NCBI RefSeq assembly: GCF_024722015.1
Contig: NZ_JANQBD010000017.1
Span: 1-64,000 of the forward strand
Direction: 5' to 3'
From: Paenibacillus radicis (ex Xue et al. 2023)
GTDB lineage: Bacteria; Bacillota; Bacilli; Paenibacillales; NBRC-103111
Length of the DNA stretch: 64,000 nucleotides
Positions within the stretch are counted from its first letter, which is position 1; each line of letters starts with the position of its first letter. This document shows, one piece after another, positions 53,013-60,638 of the stretch. A model generated the notes under the pieces. That model ran no database searches. It was not told the origin of the DNA and saw nothing but the letters and a program-made list of their open reading frames with translations. The position numbers and the translations under genes are program-made.

Positions 53013-53987
53013 TTATTCGTACTTCTCTCCATAAATTTTTGCTATTGTTTTATCATTGACAAAACTATGCAAGGAATTATAAGAGTTAACTTTAAACCTA
53101 TGGGATACTTCAATCACAATAGTCAGATTTAACTTTTCCTGCGAATAATCTTGAACTAGCTGGTGTGCAAGTGCAATCATGCCAGAGCGAGAAATATTTT
53201 TAATTGTAAAATTCTCCAAATCAAGTTGCTTTTCGATTGACTCAATCCTTCGATATAGTACGAACTTATCAATCGCACCTAAATTTTTCTCTTTCCCAGT
53301 ATTAGAGCTTCTTATGACATATTCACTTTCAATTAACTCAGTGAAGTCCCTTACATTACCACTCCCTTCCATCTTACCATTGCTTTTATAATATTTTTTT
53401 TCTGATATTGCCCTTACAAGTAATGCTATACAATCAGATGTGACCTCCACTACTCGCCTAGAACCATCATTATCAGTAAGATTTAATCTATGCTTAACGA
53501 AATCAATATCAGAAATTTTTAAATTTCTAATCTCAGCTCCTGCTTGTCCAAGTATACCTTCAAACACCAAACAAACTATTACAGAATCTTGAGCATTTAC
53601 ACAGTCATCAAGAATTTCAGAAATCTCTTTTCTTGAATAAAAAATTTTAGCTTCTTCACGAACAAATTGCTCAAACCATTTTGTTCTTACGTTCCTTAAT
53701 GGATTTTCATTATTGTTCTTGTATCCTTTTGAAATCGCCCAATCAACATATTTAGTGCAAATCCTTCCATACGACCTTGCTGTGGAAATGTAGTCAATAT
53801 GTAATCCCGTAAAGAAATCTTCGATTTCAGGCAATTCAAATTCATAAATGTCTTTTTCCAAGCGGTGTTCAACATGTTTGGTTTTGTCAAAAAAGTTTCT
53901 GTATGTGATTCCAGACTTTACTGGATACATGCTAAGAAATTGTTCTTTGCACCCTGCATTATAAATACCTTTTTCTTGTTCGGTCAT
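53013..53987 (-). CDS. MrpR-like integrase-fold regulator
   Basis: 324-residue protein built like a tyrosine recombinase but without a working active site. It resembles MrpR (YopR), the master repressor that keeps phage SPbeta lysogenic and binds many repeated operators. Similar features are EILDDCVNAQDSVIVCLVFE, LKISDIDFVKHRLNLTDNDG, LYRRIESI and NISRSGMIALAHQL. The first catalytic Arg is absent (GQAGAEI where TGxRxxE is expected) and no nucleophilic Tyr follows a LGH motif. ATG at 53987 after GAGTGAAG. Its promoter carries three copies of a repeated element, so autoregulation is likely (inference). Confidence 0.8.
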   Translation of the reverse strand: MTEQEKGIYNAGCKEQFLSMYPVKSGITYRNFFDKTKHVEHRLEKDIYEFELPEIEDFFTGLHIDYISTARSYGRICTKYVDWAISKGYKNNNENPLRNVRTKWFEQFVREEAKIFYSRKEISEILDDCVNAQDSVIVCLVFEGILGQAGAEIRNLKISDIDFVKHRLNLTDNDGSRRVVEVTSDCIALLVRAISEKKYYKSNGKMEGSGNVRDFTELIESEYVIRSSNTGKEKNLGAIDKFVLYRRIESIEKQLDLENFTIKNISRSGMIALAHQLVQDYSQEKLNLTIVIEVSHRFKVNSYNSLHSFVNDKTIAKIYGEKYE

Positions 53988-54003
53988 TCACTTCACTCTT
54001 TCA

Positions 54004-54087
54004 TTTTATTTTGCGCTTATTTGATATCCAAAGTATATTGTATTATTTTGCACTTGTCAAGAGGTTTTGTTTTAATTTGCGGTTGTT
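54004..54087 (-). promoter_or_regulatory. Consensus promoter with three operator-like repeats
   Basis: Minus-strand sigma-A promoter: TTGACA (54055-54060), 17-bp spacer, TATACT (54032-54037). Copy R4 (54041-54057) overlaps the -35 and spacer, R3 (54004-54021, TTTTATTTTGCGCTTATT) lies just past the expected start of transcription, and R5 (54070-54087, TTTTAATTTGCGGTTGTT) lies upstream. Centre spacings are 37 and 29 bp. This is the classic geometry of a repressible phage promoter. Confidence 0.82.
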
Positions 54088-54102
54088 TCTCCCAACCGAT
54101 AA

Positions 54103-54130
54103 GAAAAAGGGACTTTTCAGTCCCTTTACA
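54103..54130 (-). terminator. Intrinsic terminator
   Basis: AAAGGGACT-gaaa-AGTCCCTTTTT on the minus strand, after the two small genes and before the mrpR-like promoter. Confidence 0.8.
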
Positions 54131-54140
54131 TCTACTTTCG

Positions 54141-54392
54141 TTATTGATTTCCTAGCTTGTTTCCCCTTACCGACTTCTCGAACCACAAATGCAACAACTC
54201 CGTGTGAGCATTAGCTTCAAACGAATGAATAAGCACCACAATATCTTCTACCGTAAGCAAATGTAAGTTTACCGTTTCATCTTGTAACGCGTTGAAAACC
54301 ACTTGTAGCATCGTCTGGCATGTTGTTATCTTGTTCTGAAGTTGTTGTTCTTCCTCTAAAAGCTTATCGTGTTTGCTGGATGCATCGCTCAT
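54141..54392 (-). CDS. Small helical protein, 83 aa
   Basis: 83-residue charged helical protein (KHDKLLEEEQQLQNKITTCQ) with no recognised family. Its ATG overlaps the stop of the upstream gene (ATGA), so the two are translationally coupled. A terminator follows. It resembles its upstream partner in size and Gln/Leu-rich heptads, suggesting a duplicated pair or a hetero-oligomer (inference). Confidence 0.65.
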   Translation of the reverse strand: MSDASSKHDKLLEEEQQLQNKITTCQTMLQVVFNALQDETVNLHLLTVEDIVVLIHSFEANAHTELLHLWFEKSVRGNKLGNQ

Positions 54393-54670
54393 ACGTTGGT
54401 ACCTCTGTTTGAATCTGAGATAAGGATTGATTGTTTTAGTTTGAGAGATAATGCTTGTCTTTCAAGATCACTGCGCATCTTGTGTAGGGCTTCTACAACG
54501 TCACTGAGAGTGTCAGTGTGAAGGATTGAACCTAAGAGCAGAGCGGATTGGATGATTTGCTGCTGAAGGTGCTGGAGCGTTTTAATGCGGTGTTGAAGGT
54601 CTGCTTCTTGCGATGATTGGTTGAAGTAGGCTTGCTTCATTGATGGTTTTGGGTTTGTAGTTTCGCTCAT
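54389..54670 (-). CDS. Small helical protein, 93 aa
   Basis: 93-residue Gln-rich helical protein (HRIKTLQHLQQQIIQSALLL) with no recognised family. AGGAG lies 11 bases before the ATG at 54670. It lies 81 bases from the integrase gene and overlaps the next small gene by four bases. By position these two genes are candidates for excision or regulatory factors, but no helix-turn-helix is evident. Confidence 0.65.
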   Translation of the reverse strand: MSETTNPKPSMKQAYFNQSSQEADLQHRIKTLQHLQQQIIQSALLLGSILHTDTLSDVVEALHKMRSDLERQALSLKLKQSILISDSNRGTNV

Positions 54671-54751
54671 ATGTGGGTCAACTCCTAGGGATGGATTGGG
54701 TATCGATTTGGCTTCTGTAAACGCTAGAATGACTTTAAGATGTTTACGTAA

Positions 54752-55728
54752 CTATAACTTCCACTTACTAAGAGGACTATGGTTTTGATATTTCTTTGCA
54801 ATTTCTTCACGCGTTAAATCCATGTAGGCTTGTTCCGTAACTGTTACTGAGCTATGACCCAAGATACGTGAAAGTGTAAAAAAGTCCCCACCATTTAGTA
54901 GATAATGCCTAGCAAAATTATTTCTAATTTGATGTGGGTGTATGTCAATGCCTGCTCTCTTACCAGTATCCTTTAATTGTTTTTCAAATGACTGAACGCT
55001 CATATTTGTTCCCTTTGTTGTAGGAAAAAGTAAGGGAGTCTCCGTATAACGATCTTTGAATTTTAGATATTGCTTTAATTCTCTTTGCATAGTGGGAGAG
55101 AAATACACATATCTTTCTTTTTTCCCTTTAGTTTTGGTCAAAAGAATCATCTTACTTTTAAAATCAATGGCATCAACAACTACTTCCAAACATTCACCTA
55201 TTCTCATTCCAGTATCTTGCAATAGAAGTACAATGATTTTGTTTCTGTAGCCATGAAAAGTTGTATAATCAAAGTTTTCAATCAATTTGTTAAATTCTTC
55301 TTGATTTATTCCTTGTTTTTGCCTTCGTACTGTTTTAATTTGAAAAACATTATCCACTGGATTTTTTTGTAATTCCCCTTCTTGTTGAAGCCAATTGAAT
55401 AGAACTTTGATATTGCGTAAGTAATTATTGATGGTGATTGATGATACTTGTTTCTTGTAATCTGTACGCTTTTCAGGGAAATTTATGTCTTAGAGGATTC
55501 TCTATTCACTACGGTGTACTTCCCTCTATCTTGAACGAAGGTAATATATTGTCTTATATGCCCTGTACGTACTTCTCTAACTCCCACGATTTCATGTTCA
55601 TTTTTTAAATATGCGACAAATAATTTCAACGATTGCTCATAAGAAGCAATCGTTTTTTGTGATAAATTCTTGCTTTGGCAAAAGGCTAAAAAATCTTCAA
55701 CATAGAACTCTAATTCCGATAATTTCAT
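54752..55728 (-). pseudogene. int: Island tyrosine integrase, frameshifted
   Basis: ATG at 55728 (after GGAGG) opens an N-terminal SAM-like domain (LSQKTIASYEQSLKLFVAYL) that ends at a stop (55483) after RESSKT. The -1 frame continues at once with INFPEKRTDYKKQVSS and the full catalytic domain: R in DTGMRIGE, H and R in HPHQIRNNF, H in LGHSS, Y in EQAYMDL. Only a three-codon window separates the opposing stops and no slippery heptamer is visible, so a plain mutation is likelier than programmed frameshifting. Unshifted, the protein would be ~325 residues. It lies next to the spo0A repeat and is the probable integrase of the island. Confidence 0.85.
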
Positions 55729-55758
55729 AGGCTTCCTCCCACTTTTTTGACAAATCAA

Positions 55759-55796
55759 AAACCCAATAAACCTTTTTGGTTTATTGGGTGAGATGG
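55759..55796 (-). terminator. Element-borne spo0A terminator (shared hairpin, copy 3)
   Basis: ACCCAATAAACC-ttttt-GGTTTATTGGGT then GAGAT; minus-strand tail TTTTTGATTT. Compared with copies 1 and 2, AAATC/GATTT is changed to AAACC/GGTTT on both sides, a compensated pair. Confidence 0.85.
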
Positions 55797-55872
55797 GAAA
55801 AGTTTATAGGCTTCAAATCAAGTTTATCGGTTTTCATATACTAGCTGGATTCCGTTTCCAAATCACAATATC

Positions 55873-56094
55873 CCCTTACCCCACAAAGCTCCTAACCCTT
55901 TCAACTAACCTTATGCTCGATCCGCAGCTTATCCGCCACCATCGCGATAAATTCAGAATTAGTTGGCTTAGCTTTAGAGATATTAATCGTATAGCCGAAC
56001 AAGTGGCTGATACTGTCGATGTTGCCGCGCGTCCATGCGACTTCAATCGCGTGACGGATAGCACGTTCTACGCGGCTCGGGGTTGTTTTGTATT
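55873..56094 (-). repeat. attR: spo0A 3' end at the island junction
   Basis: Right-hand copy of the 222-bp direct repeat, forming the current 3' end of the intact spo0A gene from codon ~205 to beyond the stop. Crossover must lie within this tract. Confidence 0.93.
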
Positions 56095-56707
56095 TTTCGG
56101 CAATGGCCGGATATAACGTTTTGGTAATTGCACCTAAGATTTCGATGTTGTTATACACCATTGTGATGGCTTCACGTAAATATTGATAGCCTTTGATATG
56201 TGCCGGCACACCTATTTCATGAATGATTGTAGTAATATTCGCGTCCAAGTTTTTACCTTTGGGCATTTGTACAATATTGGCTCTCATGCTGCTTGAAGAA
56301 GACGACATGATAGAATTGCTTTGATTGCTTGTTACTAGCTGACGAATTCTATTAGTCAAAATTTCCATATCGAACGGTTTTAGAATATAGTAAGACGCGC
56401 CTAACTGAACTGCTTTTTGTGTGATGTTCTCTTGGCCGAATGCAGTTAACATAATTATCTTTGGTTGAGGATTAAGGTCCATTTCGCGAAGCCTCTCCAA
56501 CACACCCAAACCGTCCAAATGAGGCATGATGATATCAAGAATCAAAACATCTGGCACACGGTTACTTTGTTCGATCAATCTCAGAACGTCGTTCCCGTTA
56601 TATGCAACACCAGCTACATGCATATCCTCTTGTTCATCAATAAATTCAGATAGAAGGTTCGTAAATTCTCGGTTGTCATCGGCTAATAAAACTTCAATCA
56701 TTTGCAA
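55901..56707 (-). CDS. spo0A: Sporulation master regulator Spo0A
   Basis: Phosphorelay response regulator that starts sporulation. The 268 residues include the receiver domain (acidic pocket ADDN near 10, phospho-acceptor Asp in LILDIIMPHLDG, Lys in LKPFD) and the Spo0A_C DNA-binding domain (HEIGVPAHIKGYQYLREAI, TTPSRVERAIRHAIEVAW, FGYTINISKAKPTNSEFI). I use the TTG at 56707, eight bases from GGAGG, giving MQMIEVLLADD as in other Paenibacillus Spo0A; frames to 56725 overlap the binding site. The last ~63 codons lie in the repeat and, by the integration model, came with the island. The encoded residues are unchanged in both copies. Confidence 0.96.
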   Translation of the reverse strand: MQMIEVLLADDNREFTNLLSEFIDEQEDMHVAGVAYNGNDVLRLIEQSNRVPDVLILDIIMPHLDGLGVLERLREMDLNPQPKIIMLTAFGQENITQKAVQLGASYYILKPFDMEILTNRIRQLVTSNQSNSIMSSSSSSMRANIVQMPKGKNLDANITTIIHEIGVPAHIKGYQYLREAITMVYNNIEILGAITKTLYPAIAEKYKTTPSRVERAIRHAIEVAWTRGNIDSISHLFGYTINISKAKPTNSEFIAMVADKLRIEHKVS

Positions 56708-56765
56708 CGGTTTTTCCTCCTTCAAATGGCGACAAAATTATGTTTACATGTTTTTCCTATTGTAT

Positions 56766-56876
56766 ACTTTCGACAGGCTATATAAAAATCCTTCTGTCGA
56801 AAATTATTCTTGTGGATTTTTTTTCAATTTTATTTTATAATGATTAATTTGCATCATGGTTATACATTTTTCGACA
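56766..56876 (-). promoter_or_regulatory. spo0A promoter region with three 0A boxes
   Basis: TGTCGAA boxes at 56769-56775 (reversed), 56795-56801 and 56870-56876 (reversed). A sigma-H-like promoter AGGATTT (56786-56792), 14-bp spacer, GAAAGT (56766-56771) lies between the first two. This fits self-control by phosphorylated Spo0A, as in Bacillus. Confidence 0.7.
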
Positions 56877-56898
56877 AATGCAGTGATAAACTAACAAA

Positions 56899-56938
56899 AC
56901 AAAAAGCTGAGGGCAATTTAACTTGCCTTCAGCTCTGT
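56899..56938 (-). terminator. spoIVB terminator overlapping its stop
   Basis: GAGCTGA-GGCA pairs with TGCC-TCAGC, followed by TTTTTGTTTTG; the 5' arm is inside the last codons of spoIVB. Confidence 0.8.
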
Positions 56939-58255
56939 TATTGTTGTTGGCGCCGGTCTAAGCATGATTCCTGCATCCTGTAGCATCCACTCAATAAAGC
57001 AGCCATAACCGCTTGAAGGATCGTTTACGAATACATGTGTCACTGCACCAATTACTTTTCCGTTTTGGATAATCGGACTACCACTCATTCCTTGTACGAT
57101 GCCACCTGTTTTTTCAAGCAGGCGAGGATCCGTAATCTTGATAACCATTCCTTTGGTCGCAGGGAAATCTTGTTTTGCAACATGAATGACTTCGATATCG
57201 AATTTCTCAACCTTTTGGCCATTCACTACCGTGTAAATTTGGGCGGGGCCTTCCTTAACTTCCTCAGCAAAAGCAACAGGAAGCGCTTCTTTAGTCAGAC
57301 CATGATCAGGCAATTCACCCATCTTACCAAAAATCCCGAATGATGTGTTTTTCTCAATATTCCCTAGAACTTTACTTTCCTTTGAAAATTGGGCTCTTTT
57401 TTCTCCTGGCTCCCCATTCTGGCTTTTGGAGATTGAAGTAACATTAGAATGTACAATTTCTCCTGACCCAACTGTTATAGGAGTCTGTGTATCCATATCC
57501 GTTATAACGTGTCCCAGTGCCCCATACACGCCTTGATCCGGCGCATAAAAGGTTAACGTACCCACGCCTGCGGCAGAGTCCCGAATATACAATCCTAGAC
57601 GGTAGGTCTTGTCCACAACATCGTAGGACGGCTGCACCTGAAGCTCAATCATTTCATTATTTCGTGTGATAGTTAGCGTCAGAGGCTTCTTATTTTCACC
57701 AGCCGCTGCAACTAACTCAGAAACTTTTGACACATCGGTCAATGGCTTCCCGTTAATTTTTACAATTAAATCGCCTAACTGAATTTTGGCATCCTCGCCC
57801 GGTGAAATCTTCTTATCGTCTGCAATCGTTACTAAATGATGACCAACCACTAAAACGCCTGCAGATTTTAATTTAACGCCAATAGTATGCCCCCCTGGAA
57901 TAACTTTTAGATCGGGGACAACATTAACTTTAACCGTTTTGAGAGGAATTTTGCCAAAAAGCTTAAGTTTCATTTCAGCTTGACCCGCTTTGTAGGATTC
58001 CAAAGAAATTGGATTATGGAGATCTACTTGAAATGAGTGCTTGGTTGAACCATTAACCTTGACTATTTCCGGATTATTCACTGTAACCTGTGCACTGACG
58101 GGCATTGTCAGCTGGAGACTTGCTTGTTGGCCAGTGAAAAGCCGAAGCTCCTCGGGAAAGGAGGCAAAACTCTGGAAAGGTGTGGAGAGGCTCCCCAGAC
58201 AAACGAAGAAGACGAGCAGCAAGCCAATCAATTTCTTTCTTTGGTTGGAACTCAT
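56918..58255 (-). CDS. spoIVB: SpoIVB serine peptidase
   Basis: Forespore-secreted S55 peptidase that cleaves SpoIVFA to switch on pro-sigma-K processing. The 445 residues contain an N-terminal hydrophobic anchor (about 8-30), a PDZ domain (LGDLIVKINGKPLTDVSKVS), and the catalytic domain with His in YGALGHVI and Ser in GMSGSPIIQNGKVIG. GGGAGCG precedes the ATG at 58255. The recN-spoIVB-spo0A order is the standard one in spore formers. Confidence 0.94.
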   Translation of the reverse strand: MSSNQRKKLIGLLLVFFVCLGSLSTPFQSFASFPEELRLFTGQQASLQLTMPVSAQVTVNNPEIVKVNGSTKHSFQVDLHNPISLESYKAGQAEMKLKLFGKIPLKTVKVNVVPDLKVIPGGHTIGVKLKSAGVLVVGHHLVTIADDKKISPGEDAKIQLGDLIVKINGKPLTDVSKVSELVAAAGENKKPLTLTITRNNEMIELQVQPSYDVVDKTYRLGLYIRDSAAGVGTLTFYAPDQGVYGALGHVITDMDTQTPITVGSGEIVHSNVTSISKSQNGEPGEKRAQFSKESKVLGNIEKNTSFGIFGKMGELPDHGLTKEALPVAFAEEVKEGPAQIYTVVNGQKVEKFDIEVIHVAKQDFPATKGMVIKITDPRLLEKTGGIVQGMSGSPIIQNGKVIGAVTHVFVNDPSSGYGCFIEWMLQDAGIMLRPAPTTITELKAS

Positions 58256-58373
58256 GGTGTCACGCTCCCTTGCTTCCTCTGCTACAGCGGCAAATGCTCA
58301 CCGCCGTTTTGCGTACCTTTAAGGTATCCCCACACCTTTCGTTTTATAACAGAAAATGATGCCTCACTTAACT

Positions 58374-60068
58374 TTACATCCTTGATTTCTTGTCATTTGC
58401 CAAATCGAGCATTTCTTGAGCATGCTGTAATGTGGTCCCTGTAACCTCAACACCGCCCAGCATACGCGCAAGCTCGTGTATCCGGCCGTCAGTATCCAGA
58501 TCGTCAACATGGGTAAATGTTCTTTCACCGTCCGTTGTTTTGTGAATGCGGTAATGAGCATCTGCCATGCAGGCAACCTGAGGTAGGTGAGTTATTGAAA
58601 AGACTTGACAGCTGCGGGATAAACGAGACATTTTTTCAGCAATAGCCTGCGCTGCTCTTCCGCTTACTCCCGTATCCACTTCATCAAAAACAAGTACTGG
58701 AATACGGTCAACTCTTGCAAAAATGGATTTTAAAGCAAGCATAACCCTGGATATTTCGCCACCGGAAGCAATCTTGCTTAAAGATCGGAGCGGCTCCCCT
58801 GGATTGGCTGAGATCAGAAACTCCACTCCGTCCGCACCTTCAGCTGAAAGAGCATTTTCATTGAATGAGACTTGTACTTTGAATTGAGTTTTTTCCATAT
58901 GTAAATCGCGCAGTTCTGAAACAATTTCTCCTGCTAATCTTTCAGCAGTCAATTGTCTCTGATCGGATAATTCACGCGCTAAGTTTCTTACAACGGCAAG
59001 AATCTGCTGTTCTTGCTTCTGAAGCTCCTGCAGCTTTTCATCTTTATTCTCGATTAAATCTAATTCCTCTTTAATTTTAATTAAATACTGCAAAATATCC
59101 GCTACATTTTCCCCATACTTTCTTCGTAAGGACGAAATGGTGTCCAGCCTTTGTTCAATAAAATCAAGGCGTGCAGGATTGAACTCTATATCATCCCGGT
59201 AGTCCCGAATTTGATAAGCAGCATCCTCCAGCTGGTAATAAGCATTCTGCGCCTGTTCCATTATAGGCTGAAGCTTCACTGGGTCAAGCGAGGTAATATC
59301 TTGAAGCTTTTGTACAGCCTTGCTTATAGACTCTAATCCTTTTTTGCTGCCGTAAACAAGTTCGTATGCATCAGAAGCATGTTGGAATAATTTTTCCGCA
59401 TTGGCTAGTTTGCGCTTTTCTTCGGCTAATGATTCATCTTCACCCTTTTTTAATTTGGCAGAAGTTATTTCTTCCACTTGAAAACGATATAAATCCAGCA
59501 TTTGAAGGGATTGCTTGCTTGTTTCCTCAAGGTCTCTCAAGCTTTTTCGAACTTGTATGTATGTATGATAAGCTTCCTGATAATCTCGTTTGTAAGGGCC
59601 TATCTCTGTTTCGCCAAACAAATCAAGCCAGCGAATATGCTCGTCCACATGAAACAACGATTGATGCTCGTGTTGACCATGTATATTAACAAGCCATTCC
59701 CCAACTGACTTTAGCCCTGATAAATTAACCAACTGTCCATTAATTCGGCTTGTGCTTTTTCCTTGAGATGTTATCTCGCGGCGAATAATCAAATGTTCTT
59801 CCGCATCGGCTTCGATACCCAGCTCTTCGAGCGTCTGCCAAACCGGATGTCCCGCCTCAATGTGAAACAATGCTTCTATATAAGCTTTATCGCTGCCGTA
59901 ACGAACTAAATCTGCCGAGCTTCTACCGCCTGCTACAAGAGTTAAAGCATCGATGATAATTGATTTGCCGGCACCGGTCTCTCCGGTAATGACATGAAAA
60001 CCTTTGCGAAAATTCAAATGGACAGACTCAATTACGGCTAAATTTCGTATGGATATTTCAAGCAGCAT
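58374..60068 (-). CDS. recN: DNA repair protein RecN
   Basis: SMC-like ATPase of double-strand break repair. The 564 residues have Walker A GETGAGKS near 30-37, a long central coiled coil, the ABC signature ASGGEISRVMLALK and Walker B VLVFDEVDTGVSG near the C-terminus. ATG at 60068 follows GGGAGAG; a longer upstream frame reads into argR. It starts 14 bases after the argR stop, so the two share a transcript. No LexA box was found nearby. Confidence 0.95.
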   Translation of the reverse strand: MLLEISIRNLAVIESVHLNFRKGFHVITGETGAGKSIIIDALTLVAGGRSSADLVRYGSDKAYIEALFHIEAGHPVWQTLEELGIEADAEEHLIIRREITSQGKSTSRINGQLVNLSGLKSVGEWLVNIHGQHEHQSLFHVDEHIRWLDLFGETEIGPYKRDYQEAYHTYIQVRKSLRDLEETSKQSLQMLDLYRFQVEEITSAKLKKGEDESLAEEKRKLANAEKLFQHASDAYELVYGSKKGLESISKAVQKLQDITSLDPVKLQPIMEQAQNAYYQLEDAAYQIRDYRDDIEFNPARLDFIEQRLDTISSLRRKYGENVADILQYLIKIKEELDLIENKDEKLQELQKQEQQILAVVRNLARELSDQRQLTAERLAGEIVSELRDLHMEKTQFKVQVSFNENALSAEGADGVEFLISANPGEPLRSLSKIASGGEISRVMLALKSIFARVDRIPVLVFDEVDTGVSGRAAQAIAEKMSRLSRSCQVFSITHLPQVACMADAHYRIHKTTDGERTFTHVDDLDTDGRIHELARMLGGVEVTGTTLQHAQEMLDLANDKKSRM

Positions 60069-60082
60069 CGTTATCTCTCCCG

Positions 60083-60532
60083 TTAACTTAACATGGATAA
60101 AATCTGATTGACCACTACCGAGCTTTGGTCTTTGTTTCGGCAAATGATCAGAATCGTGTCGTCACCACAAATCGTCCCCATAATTTCGTTCCACTCCAGG
60201 CTGTCAATTAATGCCCCGATAGCGTTTGCAGTGCCCGGCAAGCTTTTCAGCACAACTAAATTTTCCGTATAGTCAATATGGACAAAATGATCGTTTAGAG
60301 CTCGTTTAAGCCGATGCATCGGATTATAGCGCTGGTCCGCGGGAACCGAGTATTTATACCGTCCATCATCCAAAGGTACCTTTATCAGATGCAGTTCTTT
60401 TATATCGCGTGAGATGGTTGCTTGTGTTATTGGGAACCCTGACAGCCTCAGCTGATCCACCAATTCATCCTGCGTTTCGATTTCATTGTTAGTAATAATT
60501 TCTCTTATTTTAATGTGTCTTTGGCCTTTCAT
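60083..60532 (-). CDS. argR: Arginine repressor ArgR/AhrC
   Basis: Arginine-responsive regulator of arginine synthesis and breakdown, hexameric when bound to arginine. The 149 residues show the N-terminal winged helix (HIKIREIITNNEIETQDELV, then TQATISRDIKELHLIKVP) and the C-terminal oligomerisation/arginine domain with GTANAIGALID and GTICGDDTILI. AGGAGG precedes the ATG at 60532. A leader hairpin repeat lies upstream. Confidence 0.94.
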   Translation of the reverse strand: MKGQRHIKIREIITNNEIETQDELVDQLRLSGFPITQATISRDIKELHLIKVPLDDGRYKYSVPADQRYNPMHRLKRALNDHFVHIDYTENLVVLKSLPGTANAIGALIDSLEWNEIMGTICGDDTILIICRNKDQSSVVVNQILSMLS

Positions 60533-60545
60533 TGGTTACCTCCTA

Positions 60546-60578
60546 AGAGTTTTGCCGAAGGCAAAGCTTACAGTAAGC
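60546..60578 (-). repeat. Leader hairpin repeat, copy 5
   Basis: TTTTGCcgaagGCAAAG followed by CTTACAGTAAGC, upstream of argR. A degenerate member of the yqzK/fur/lpdV set. Confidence 0.5.
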
Positions 60579-60638
60579 TTAAACTCAAACCTTCCTTTTG
60601 GAAAAAGCTAAAAGCTGCTTCGTTGCCTTAATTTTAAT

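Larger units (their letters stand above)
30741..56094. mobile_element. Integrative island inserted at the 3' end of spo0A (25,132-bp unit)
   Basis: Bounded by 222-bp direct repeats (30741-30962 and 55873-56094) that comprise the 3' end of spo0A. The integrase gene lies 145 bp inside the repeat on the spo0A side, as expected for a tyrosine-recombinase element. Integration replaces the gene's own end with an element-borne copy, so Spo0A stays intact. Content: integrase, MrpR-like regulator, ATPase and primase-like proteins, then ~19 kb of cargo. No virion, terminase, relaxase or conjugation gene was recognised. Inside both ends, inverted copies of CCTATA(AA)CTTTTCCCATC (30965-30984; 55789-55809 in the other orientation) could be integrase arm sites (inference). 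Confidence 0.9.

Noticed and set aside
53013..53987. Second active integrase for the island.
   Set aside because: The first catalytic Arg and the Tyr nucleophile are absent; the sequence better matches MrpR-type repressors.
52480..54087. CRISPR array from the repeated 18-bp elements.
   Set aside because: Copies are irregularly spaced, too short, and sit at promoters and gene starts.
55483..55500. Programmed -1 frameshift in the integrase.
   Set aside because: No X-XXY-YYZ slippery site or downstream hairpin is evident in the short window between stops.
30741..56094. Complete prophage or conjugative element.
   Set aside because: No structural, packaging, lysis, relaxase or secretion genes recognised.
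55901..56707. Idea that the island disrupts spo0A.
   Set aside because: The gene at the right junction is complete with receiver and DNA-binding domains; only a duplicate 3' end lies on the other side.
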